From WLMZ01 sp038227995 (lineage in GTDB: Bacteria > Actinomycetota > Acidimicrobiia > Acidimicrobiales > Ilumatobacteraceae): DNA of 64,000 bases. A program made the translations under genes and the position numbers. The stretch is taken from assembly GCA_038227995.1 (NCBI GenBank), contig JBBRPP010000028.1, positions 1-64,000 of the forward strand, in the 5' to 3' direction. The notes beneath the pieces are model-generated. The model was not told the origin of the DNA, searched no databases, and was given only the letters and a program-made list of their open reading frames with translations. This document shows positions 8,050-14,837 of the stretch, one piece after another (positions within the stretch are counted from its first letter, which is position 1; each line of letters begins with the position of its first letter).

Positions 8050-9522
8050 ATGGCGAGCGAGCGAGTTGAGGCACTCGGGCCGGGCCGATGGGACGCACGG
8101 GTGCAGTTTGGCACGGACGGGGGCGGCGGGTCCTTTGCGTATCGGCCCAACCAACTGATCACCGTGCGCCGCGCCCTCCGCCATCTCGCGTCGTTGCTCG
8201 GTCAGGACGAACTCCCCAAAGAGGCTGTGTCGTCGGTGATCGCGTCAGAGCCGACCGACGAGCAGCTCGTCGTGGTGCGGGGCCTCCCCAATCCGCTCGA
8301 GCTCGCCCGCCGACTGCGCGCCGCGCATTTCGTCGCCGGACCGAACCACGTCTTCTTCGCCGCGGCCGTCGGCCATGATCCGCACGCGACACCGAATCCC
8401 GTTGCATTCCCCAACCCGGTCGCCTTTCCCAACCCGGTCGCGTTCCCCAACCCCGTCGCCTTCCCCAACCCCGTCGCCTTCCCCAACCCCGTCGCCTTCC
8501 CCAACCCGGCAGGCTCGTCGTGTTGCTGCCAGCCGCAGTGCGCTCCGGCTGCGCCCGCCGGTACGTCACCGACGAAGTCGACCGCCGTCGTCGCTCCGTC
8601 TCCCGCCGGTCATGATCGGCCGCTGCGCAAGCCGGCCGCGACAGGATGCAACGTCCTCGTCCTCGACACCGGTGCGTGCCCGACGATTCGCCCAGCCGGC
8701 AGTGGGCCGATCGACAACGGCGATGTCGGAGCCTTGCGCGCGGCCGCCGAGTTGTCATGCGTTGCGTCGGACTCGGACGGCGACCCGTGGGATGCGGACG
8801 GGAACCGCAAGCTCGACCCGTTCGCCGGCCACGGCACATTCATCTCCGGGCTCATCGCCCGGCTCGCACCCGGCTGCACGATCACCGTCGAGCGCGGCTT
8901 GACGTCGTACGGCGACACCGACGACGTGCTCGTCGCGCAGGCACTGACCGAGCGCTTCGGCAACGGCAAGGACCCCGATTTCGACGTCGTCAGCATGTCG
9001 TTCAGCGGCTATTGCGAGAACGACGATCCACCGATCGCGCTGTCGCAGGCGATCGCGTCGATCCAGACCAGATACCGGACGCCCGATGACTTCACGTCAC
9101 CGCACGACGCGATCAAAGAGCGCGTCGTGTTCGTCGCAGCTGCCGGCAACGACGCCAGCTGCCGGCCGACATGGCCGGCTTCGTTCGAGTCCGTCATCTC
9201 TGTCGGCGCGATCGGCCCCACCGGGCCTGCGTGGTTCACCAACTACGGGCCGTGGGTCCAGGCGTGCGCGCCCGGGGTGAACATCGTCAGCACGTTCTTC
9301 GATCTCACGGCGGAGAACACAGCCGACGAGTCGTCGGACTTCGACGGCTGGGCGCAGTGGAGCGGCACGTCGTTCTCGGCCCCGATCGTCGCGGCCGAGA
9401 TCGCGTTCGAGTGGATGGCGTCCGGCTGCGACGGGCGCGTGGGTGCGGCCGCCGCGTGGTTGCTCGATCGGCCGACGCTGTACCGCATGCCGTGGCTGGG
9501 CACCGTCGTCAACGTCTCGTGA
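8050..9522 (+). CDS. Subtilisin-like serine protease (S8) with NPVAFP repeat linker
   Basis: 490 residues, no signal peptide. An N-terminal domain (about 1-110) is joined to the protease by a linker of six tandem NPVAFP hexapeptides (116-151) and a Cys cluster (SCCCQPQC). The S8 triad is complete: Asp206 in VLDTG, His261 in GHGTF, Ser441 in SGTSFSAP, with the oxyanion Asn367 in AAAGND. The N-terminal part may act as a prodomain. Lack of an export signal suggests an intracellular protease. The gene starts 50 bases from the divergent CHAT protease, so both probably share a control region. A protease pair (CHAT plus subtilase) with a dedicated sigma factor suggests an activation cascade; that is inference. 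Confidence 0.9.
   Translation: MASERVEALGPGRWDARVQFGTDGGGGSFAYRPNQLITVRRALRHLASLLGQDELPKEAVSSVIASEPTDEQLVVVRGLPNPLELARRLRAAHFVAGPNHVFFAAAVGHDPHATPNPVAFPNPVAFPNPVAFPNPVAFPNPVAFPNPVAFPNPAGSSCCCQPQCAPAAPAGTSPTKSTAVVAPSPAGHDRPLRKPAATGCNVLVLDTGACPTIRPAGSGPIDNGDVGALRAAAELSCVASDSDGDPWDADGNRKLDPFAGHGTFISGLIARLAPGCTITVERGLTSYGDTDDVLVAQALTERFGNGKDPDFDVVSMSFSGYCENDDPPIALSQAIASIQTRYRTPDDFTSPHDAIKERVVFVAAAGNDASCRPTWPASFESVISVGAIGPTGPAWFTNYGPWVQACAPGVNIVSTFFDLTAENTADESSDFDGWAQWSGTSFSAPIVAAEIAFEWMASGCDGRVGAAAAWLLDRPTLYRMPWLGTVVNVS
8395..8508 (+). repeat. Six tandem 18-bp units encoding NPVAFP
   Basis: Six in-frame units at 8395-8502, then a partial seventh (NPAG). Units 4-6 are identical at the DNA level and units 1-3 differ only at synonymous positions. 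The array joins the N-terminal domain to the S8 protease domain and would form an extended Pro-rich spacer. Unit-length changes keep the frame, so copy number can vary without destroying the protein. Confidence 0.95.
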
Positions 9523-9534
9523 TCGGTTCGCCGC

Positions 9535-9981
9535 TCAGGCGATCAGCCACGGACTGACGAGGCGACCGTTGCCGGCATCGACGACGAATCGCAGCGGCAC
9601 GGGATAATCGCTGACCGCGACCTGACCACTGTCGTCGCTGCGCAGTTCGATGTCGGTCTCGTAGCCCTCGATCGACACCGCATAGGAACCGGGGGGATCG
9701 ATCGAGGCGACGACCGAAGCGGCGGACATGCTGACAGAGATCGTGAGACCACGGCCGTTGAACGTGATCGAGCGCCGCTGGCCGGCCGAGCCCCGGACAC
9801 CCGCGAGCTCGTTGGCGCTGGAATCGAAGGTGATGACGGCCAGTTCGTCATCGACGACGCGCCATTGCAACGCGTCGATGGCGAAGCGGGAGAGGTCTGC
9901 CGGCACGTCGCCGAGGTCTGCTTCGTAGGCATCACGAAGTCGTATGACCATGTCGTCGTCGGGCACCTGCGCGTCACTCAT
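9535..9981 (-). CDS. Small beta-rich protein coupled to a sigma factor
   Basis: 148 residues. The ATG at 9981 lies 8 bases inside the stop region of the upstream sigma gene (ATGAGTGA), showing translational coupling. The sequence is predicted mostly beta (repeated hydrophobic-polar alternation, PPGSYAVSIEGYETDIEL), with an acidic N terminus, and resembles small carboxypeptidase-regulatory-type beta sandwiches; I do not recognise a named family. No membrane segment. It may be the regulatory partner of the sigma factor or a component of the CHAT/subtilase module. Its stop lies 12 bases from the subtilase stop, convergent. Confidence 0.7.
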   Translation of the reverse strand: MSDAQVPDDDMVIRLRDAYEADLGDVPADLSRFAIDALQWRVVDDELAVITFDSSANELAGVRGSAGQRRSITFNGRGLTISVSMSAASVVASIDPPGSYAVSIEGYETDIELRSDDSGQVAVSDYPVPLRFVVDAGNGRLVSPWLIA

Positions 9982-10594
9982 GAGCGTCACCGGTCCATTC
10001 CCGCATCGACGAGGATGCACGCAACTTGTCGAGACATCGTCGCCGCGAAGGACCAAGCGCGCCGACCGGTCGATCGAGTTGTTCGCTGGCCTGCTGATAG
10101 GACAGTGGGGGGTCGGCCAGGACCAGCACCGTGAGCAGTTGGCGGCATTCCTCGTCGAGCATGCTGAACGCGCGACGGATGCTGCGATTGGCCTCGGAAC
10201 GGACCACTTCCCGTTCGTGCTCGCCACTGCTCGCGCCGGTCGACATCAGCACATCGCCGAGCGGGTCGCCGGTGATCGACCAATCGATCGACACCTGCTG
10301 CCGGCTGCGCTGGCGCAGGATGTGGCGCACTTCGTTGGTCGCTGTGGTGGTCAGCCAGCCGGGCAACTTCTCCGGCTCTCGGATGCTGTCGAGACGCTCG
10401 ACCAGGCGCAGCCACGTTGCGGCAAACGCATCCTTGCGAACCTCGTCCTCGATGGTCATCATGTTGACTGCCTTCCACACGACTCGTTCGAGCCTGCGCA
10501 CCAAGTGCTCCCACGCCTTGGCGTCTCCCGTCAGCGACAGCCGCACGAGTTCGCTCAACTCGATGGCTGCGGACTGACCCTGGGCATCCGTCAT
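9974..10594 (-). CDS. Sigma-70 family RNA polymerase sigma factor
   Basis: 206 residues with an ATG start at 10594. Region 2 is visible in the N-terminal half (AWEHLVRRLERVVWKAVN, then KDAFAATWLRLVERLDS) and the region-4 helix-turn-helix near the C terminus (LSYQQASEQLDRPVGALGPSRRRCLDKLR). Length and layout fit the ECF-type group. It forms a two-gene operon with the 148-residue protein. Because that pair ends directly against the subtilase and the CHAT gene follows, I infer that it controls this block, although no matching promoter motif was worked out. Confidence 0.85.
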   Translation of the reverse strand: MTDAQGQSAAIELSELVRLSLTGDAKAWEHLVRRLERVVWKAVNMMTIEDEVRKDAFAATWLRLVERLDSIREPEKLPGWLTTTATNEVRHILRQRSRQQVSIDWSITGDPLGDVLMSTGASSGEHEREVVRSEANRSIRRAFSMLDEECRQLLTVLVLADPPLSYQQASEQLDRPVGALGPSRRRCLDKLRASSSMREWTGDAHE

Positions 10595-10700
10595 GACGCG
10601 ACACTACGTGCTCTGCTCCGATCTCGGGTGACCGTGGGCCGTCGGCCTCGGACACTTCACACCACAGACCCGTGAGCGGAAGCGTAGATACAGATTTCTG

Positions 10701-11642
10701 ATGCAACCTGTCGGCGCCGGGACCGTCACCGTACGTCCCGCTACCGTGGCGGCGATGTCCGACGACCGCGTGCCATCCGACGCCGGCATCCGCAGTGGCC
10801 GTCTGGCCGCGACAGCGATCGTCAGCACGATCCTTGCAGTCGTCGTGTACGTCATCGCGGTTCGAACGCACCTCGGCCAGCGGCTCGACGGGGTTGCTTT
10901 CGATCGTCGTCATGCCGTCACCGCGGCCATGACCCGACGGACCGATCGACTGCTCGGAACCGTGTCGACCGCGTCGTTGCTCGGCTTCGGCGGGGCATGG
11001 GTGATCGTCGCGCTCGCCCGTCGCCGGTCGACGCTGGCAATCGCCGTGGGCGTCGCGATGTGCGGCTCGGTGCTGTCGACCGAGGTCCTGAAACGATGGC
11101 TGCTGACGCGTCCGACACTCGGCGATTTCGGTGGCGTCGATTACAACACGTTTCCCAGTGGACATGCCACGATCGGCATGACCCTGTCGCTCGGGCTCCT
11201 CATGGTGGCGCCCGTCCATTTCGCGCGGGCTGCCGCTGTGGTGGCCGCATTGGTATCGACCGCGTTCGGCACGGCCGTCCTGTCGTCGGGATGGCACCGA
11301 CCGAGCGACACGATCGGGGCGTATCTCGTCACCATCGCGTGGTTCAGCGCGACGTCGGCGGTGCTCGCTGTGCGCGATGCCCGCAGGTCTCCGCGTGTGT
11401 CGGTTGTCGCCGATCCTCCGACGTCGCGGCCCCTGTTGCTGACCGCGGCGGTCGGTGTTCTCGCGCTGCTGATGTTCGTGCTCTGGAAATCCGTCGGCGC
11501 CGCCGGTCTGCGCACGGTCGTGTACGCCGCTCCGTACGTGGCCGCATGCATCGGCATCGACGTGCTCGGCGTCGGCGTGGTCGGCCTCTTCTACATTCAG
11601 CAACGTGCATCGATTCGATCCGCTTTCACAGTTTCGAATTGA
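10701..11642 (+). CDS. PAP2-superfamily membrane phosphatase
   Basis: 313 residues from ATG 10701; an ATG at 10755 is equally possible and lacks only 18 residues. About six membrane helices. The three PAP2 motifs are present: KRWLLTRP (131-138), PSGH (152-155) and SSGWHRPSD (195-203), with the catalytic His pair and Asp intact. Likely dephosphorylates an isoprenoid or lipid phosphate on the outer face of the membrane (undecaprenyl-diphosphate or phosphatidate recycling). Stands alone, divergent from the sigma operon. Confidence 0.85.
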   Translation: MQPVGAGTVTVRPATVAAMSDDRVPSDAGIRSGRLAATAIVSTILAVVVYVIAVRTHLGQRLDGVAFDRRHAVTAAMTRRTDRLLGTVSTASLLGFGGAWVIVALARRRSTLAIAVGVAMCGSVLSTEVLKRWLLTRPTLGDFGGVDYNTFPSGHATIGMTLSLGLLMVAPVHFARAAAVVAALVSTAFGTAVLSSGWHRPSDTIGAYLVTIAWFSATSAVLAVRDARRSPRVSVVADPPTSRPLLLTAAVGVLALLMFVLWKSVGAAGLRTVVYAAPYVAACIGIDVLGVGVVGLFYIQQRASIRSAFTVSN

Positions 11643-12044
11643 CGAACAACGCAGAGACATCATTCTTCGTCGTCACCACGGTGGCGACATGCCCTCCTCG
11701 ACATGTCGATTCCTCGGGAAAGTGTCACTGACCTCGCCGTCTGCCGATTTCCAACGGTTGTTCGGCCGATTCGGCAACCATGACCCTGGCCACCGCCGCG
11801 AAGCGATACGAAACTTTCGATCTCGAAATCGATGACCGATCAGGAAGTCATCAAGATGGCCACTACGGGTCGTCAGATCGGACGAGTGGCGAGTACGTTC
11901 CTCAGCAGATCGGAAAGTCCGGTCGAGGGCGAAGCATTGACCTGTCCGGCGATTTGGTCGCCGCAGTTCCGGACAGCGAGCCAGTGGCGAAACCGGCGTC
12001 CTTCGAGTCACGCAATCTCGTTGCGTGATCAGAAGGGGGTTCAC
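11643..12044. other. 402-base leader region upstream of the TasA-like gene
   Basis: No gene is supported. An open frame runs from 11832 into the TasA-like gene but lacks a signal peptide in the right place, so I treat it as leader. The region should hold the promoter of the fibre/signal-peptidase operon. Its last 40 bases contain a perfect stem-loop (12008-12028) followed by a strong ribosome-binding site, listed separately. Confidence 0.5.
12008..12028 (+). promoter_or_regulatory. Perfect 8-bp stem-loop just before the TasA-like gene
   Basis: TCACGCAA-TCTCG-TTGCGTGA forms an uninterrupted 8-bp stem with a 5-base loop. It ends 3 bases before the Shine-Dalgarno stretch AGAAGGGGG (12031-12039) of the gene at 12045. 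It could be a transcription-factor operator or an mRNA structure affecting translation or stability. No T-run follows, so it is not a terminator. Confidence 0.5.
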
Positions 12045-12716
12045 ATGGGGAAGCGAAAGATCGCGCGCATCGGAGCATTCGCGCTGTGTCTCGCCGCATC
12101 GGGGGGATTGATCGCCGTGGCGACCGGTGCCACCGGTGCCTATTTCAGCGATGCCAAGCCGGGCACGCTCACGGGCACCATCGGCTCGATCAAGATCCAA
12201 GGCAGCGGCGGAAGCGGAGCGGGGCTCGACTTCCACTTCGACAACATGCTGCCCGGTGTCCCACAGGCGGCAGTGGCTTCGTTCAGCAACACGGGCGCCA
12301 ACGCCGAAGACGTCTGGCTCGTGTTCCCGAACGCCGATGCATTGCATGCGTTGAACAACCTCGGCACCTACGGCGAGATCCACATCCTCGCCAACGCTGA
12401 CCACAAGTTCGATTCGAACAACCTCAACGACGGATATCCGTGCGGCACTCCGGGCGACGCCGGTCCGCCACAGGTCCCGACGTTGTGTGCTCTGCCGCGC
12501 GCGGTCAAACTGTTCTCGAACGTCGCCCCAGGCGGCGCCGGATCGTTCAGCTTCTCGTTCAACTACGGCAGCAAGTTGCAGAATCCGGCCGCCTACGGCG
12601 CATCGTGGAACCCGTACCCACTGGGCCACACGGGCATCGGCACGTCGCCGGCTCCCGACGGCTACGGACTGCCGTATCAGCTCGTTGCAACCCAGGTCGG
12701 CATCGATCCCTCCTGA
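12045..12716 (+). CDS. TasA/camelysin-like secreted fibre protein
   Basis: 223 residues. Strong ribosome-binding site (AGAAGGGGG) before ATG 12045. The signal peptide ends in TGATGAYFSDAKPG, the Ala-x-Phe-Ser-Asp pattern cleaved by SipW-type peptidases in TasA and CalY. The mature part is Gly/Asn-rich and beta-like, ending with LVATQVGIDPS, as in fibre-forming biofilm matrix proteins. The next gene encodes a SipW-type signal peptidase, which supports the call strongly. Expected role: an extracellular matrix fibre or surface layer. A hairpin between the two genes may keep peptidase levels below fibre levels. Confidence 0.8.
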   Translation: MGKRKIARIGAFALCLAASGGLIAVATGATGAYFSDAKPGTLTGTIGSIKIQGSGGSGAGLDFHFDNMLPGVPQAAVASFSNTGANAEDVWLVFPNADALHALNNLGTYGEIHILANADHKFDSNNLNDGYPCGTPGDAGPPQVPTLCALPRAVKLFSNVAPGGAGSFSFSFNYGSKLQNPAAYGASWNPYPLGHTGIGTSPAPDGYGLPYQLVATQVGIDPS

Positions 12717-12734
12717 GTTGACACGATGATCGAT

Positions 12735-12765
12735 CGGATGCCGCGTCGGGCGGGCGCGGCATCCG
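12735..12765 (+). terminator. Strong hairpin between fibre gene and signal peptidase gene
   Basis: CGGATGCCGCG and CGCGGCATCCG form an 11-bp perfect stem around a 9-base loop, 18 bases after the fibre gene stop. Only ATTCG follows, so it lacks a proper T-run. It may act as a partial terminator or an RNA-stabilising 3' structure setting the ratio of the abundant fibre protein to the peptidase. Confidence 0.55.
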
Positions 12766-12804
12766 ATTCGTGACACGAGCCGGCGGTGCCGAAGGATATG
12801 AACC

Positions 12805-13512
12805 ATGACGCGAACGAAGCAGGTGATCTCGGTGACGATGCTCGTTGCCTTGCTCGCGTTCGCCGCCGCGTCTGCATGGGCGTGGAAGAGCGGCTACCGC
12901 GTGTACACCGTGCGCACCGGCTCGATGGAGCCTGCGTACCGCCCTGGCGACGCAGTCCTCGTCGAGCCCGATCGACGACTGCCCGTTCCCGGCGACGTGA
13001 TCACGTTCAGGAAGCCGAGCTCGAACCGCCTCGTCACCCATCGCGTGGTTTCGGTGACCGACGGATTGATCGTGACCAAAGGCGACGCCAACGAATCGAA
13101 CGACACGTGGCAGTTGAGCGCGGATCTGGTGGTCGGCAAGGCGGTCAAGCGATTGCCGTCGTTCGGCTACGTGTTCGTGTTCCTCAAGCAACCCACCGGC
13201 CTGGCATCGATCCTGACCGTCGTGATGGCGATCGCGTTGCTGTGGCAGATCTTCTTCCCATCGGAGGCCGAGCAGCTCCGGCGGACCGACCCGCTGCTGC
13301 CGTGGTCGCAGCTGGCCGAAGCGCTCGAAAGTGTGGCCAACACGATCGGCGGCAGTCGACCGTCGTGGTCACCCGTCGATGCGCGGCTTGCCGACGGACC
13401 AGCGCGACCGTGGCTGGGGTGCGCGCCCGAACCTCCGTTCAGCGTGTCGTGGAGCGAAGTGACGATTCGTGCGGCCGAATCGCTGTGCGACCGCCTGGTG
13501 ACCGCCGCCTGA
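12805..13512 (+). CDS. SipW-type signal peptidase I
   Basis: 235 residues with an N-terminal membrane anchor (about 8-26) and a second hydrophobic segment at about 135-155. Ser40 in TGSMEP is the nucleophile. The usual bacterial Lys is replaced by His79 in VTHRV, with Asp94 in KGDAN, the Ser-His-Asp arrangement of SipW and of archaeal/ER signal peptidases. It directly follows the TasA-like gene and should cleave that precursor. The C-terminal 70 residues after the second helix are polar and have no recognised domain. Confidence 0.85.
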   Translation: MTRTKQVISVTMLVALLAFAAASAWAWKSGYRVYTVRTGSMEPAYRPGDAVLVEPDRRLPVPGDVITFRKPSSNRLVTHRVVSVTDGLIVTKGDANESNDTWQLSADLVVGKAVKRLPSFGYVFVFLKQPTGLASILTVVMAIALLWQIFFPSEAEQLRRTDPLLPWSQLAEALESVANTIGGSRPSWSPVDARLADGPARPWLGCAPEPPFSVSWSEVTIRAAESLCDRLVTAA

Positions 13513-13526
13513 ATCGATCTCGTCGA

Positions 13527-14348
13527 TCAGGTCCAGTTGAGGGTGGCCTGGGCCTGGCCGTAGGCCTCGTAGAACTCCATCACGACCGTGTGGTTCCCGG
13601 CGGTCAGCGTCTTGGTGACGTTCTGGGTCCCGTACGCGTGATCGTTCCAGTAGTCGAGCACCAGCACGCCATCGATGTAGAGCCGGGAGCCGTCGTCGGA
13701 GCCGATCGTGAACGTGTGGCTGCCGGCGGTGAACGCAACGCTGCGCGTCCACCGAGACGAGAACTGGTCGACCGGTAGACCGGTCGCCGGTCCACCGCCG
13801 CCCCACGCGAAGTTGACGGCCGGATCGTCGCGGCACAGCGCCGCCGTACCCGAGAGGGTGGAGTTCGAGTAGTACTCGCCGACCCAACCGACGAAGGTAC
13901 CCGGACAGGCGGCCGTACCGTTTGCCGCCCCCGACGAGGACGACGACGTGTTGGCGCACGAGAAGGTCGGCGCAGCAGCGGCCACGCCGGGCGTCATCGT
14001 CAATGTCCATCCCGATCCGATCGCTGCGGTGCCGGCGGGGTTGAGCGTGATGCCGGACGACAGGGTGAGGTCGGGTGGGTTGGCCCCCGTCATCTGCTGC
14101 AAGGTTGTCGGATAGGCGGCGTTGGTCGTGTAGTACACCACCGTGCCGGCCTTGGCTGCGTCGAGTGATGTCGTGCACGCTGCCGAGCTGCCTTTGTCGG
14201 TCAGCGCGCTGATGCCGACCACGACGACTGCCGACAGGATGCCGACGAGCACGATCGCGATCAAGATCTCGACGAGCGTGAAGCCGTCGTCGCGCGATGT
14301 AGCCCGTCGCTGCCCGTCATCGATGTGGTTCATGTGCCGCCGACTCAT
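13527..14348 (-). CDS. Type IV pilin with C-terminal PA14 domain
   Basis: 273 residues from ATG 14348, which has a GAGAGAGG ribosome-binding site; a longer start would delay the prepilin signal. The leader ends DDG with the class III cleavage before Phe23 (FTLVEILIAIVLVGIL), with Glu at mature position 5. A Ser-rich linker (about 132-146) leads to a PA14-like domain (about 153-273, with GSDDGSRLYIDG at 216-227). PA14 domains bind sugars or adhere to surfaces, so this is likely a minor or tip pilin with a carbohydrate-binding head. The fusion is uncommon. No pilus assembly genes are in the window, so it must rely on machinery elsewhere. Confidence 0.85.
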   Translation of the reverse strand: MSRRHMNHIDDGQRRATSRDDGFTLVEILIAIVLVGILSAVVVVGISALTDKGSSAACTTSLDAAKAGTVVYYTTNAAYPTTLQQMTGANPPDLTLSSGITLNPAGTAAIGSGWTLTMTPGVAAAAPTFSCANTSSSSSGAANGTAACPGTFVGWVGEYYSNSTLSGTAALCRDDPAVNFAWGGGGPATGLPVDQFSSRWTRSVAFTAGSHTFTIGSDDGSRLYIDGVLVLDYWNDHAYGTQNVTKTLTAGNHTVVMEFYEAYGQAQATLNWT

Positions 14349-14650
14349 CACGAAGACCTCTCTCCAAGACACGTCCACCGGTCGTGGACATCGCGCCTCT
14401 GTTACCCGCGTCGGGCATCGGCCGAATCGCCGGCGGCTCAAGGGAGCGGGGAGATCTCACCAGGACACGCATGACGAGCGACCGAGATGTGGAGTCGTCC
14501 GATGACGACATCTTGCACGACTGCTTGTTGCTGCGTAGACGTGATCGTGCCTCGCTGGCGCTGACCTCGAGGATCATCATGTTGCAGAAAAGAAGCAACT
14601 GTTTCTCTTACGGGGACAGGCCGCGACTGACGTGCATCGTGGCTGGTCCG
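14349..14650. other. Gap between pilin start and tRNA-Arg terminator
   Basis: About 300 bases. Holds the leader of the minus-strand pilin gene. A GC-rich, self-complementary stretch lies around 14396-14460 (minus strand), followed by an AT-richer stretch near 14480-14640. No coding gene is supported. A structured RNA leader is possible, but I could not match a known riboswitch consensus. Confidence 0.35.
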
Positions 14651-14683
14651 AAAAAGCAAACGAGCGGCCGTGATGGCCGCTCG
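14651..14683 (-). terminator. Rho-independent terminator after tRNA-Arg
   Basis: On the minus strand a 9-bp perfect stem (CGAGCGGCC / GGCCGCTCG, loop ATCAC) is followed by TTTGCTTTTT. It begins 8 bases after the tRNA 3' end. Confidence 0.85.
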
Positions 14684-14690
14684 TCTTCAG

Positions 14691-14763
14691 TGCGCCCGAA
14701 GGGACTCGAACCCCTAACCGCTTGATCCGTAATCAAGTGCTCTATCCATTGAGCTACGGGCGC
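14691..14763 (-). tRNA. tRNA-Arg (anticodon ACG)
   Basis: 73 bases. The acceptor stem GCGCCCG pairs with CGGGCGC; the D arm (GTAGCTCAATGGATAGAGC) and T arm (TTCGAGTCC) are canonical. The anticodon arm is CTTGA-TTACGGA-TCAAG, giving ACG, which reads CGN Arg codons after A-to-I editing. CCA is not encoded. A rho-independent terminator follows. Confidence 0.95.
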
Positions 14764-14837
14764 ATTTCGGTATGTGAGTGTAGTCGGAGACTACGCCGCG
14801 ATGCACCCGGAATTTCCTCGGCGCAGAGTGCTACGTG

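Noticed and set aside
8395..8508. CRISPR-like array
   Set aside because: The repeats are 18-bp, in frame, without spacers, and encode a Pro-rich linker.
14396..14460. Cyclic di-GMP riboswitch call
   Set aside because: The core CGCAAAGCC and GGCAAACC elements of the known class are not present; kept only as a low-interest structured-leader observation.
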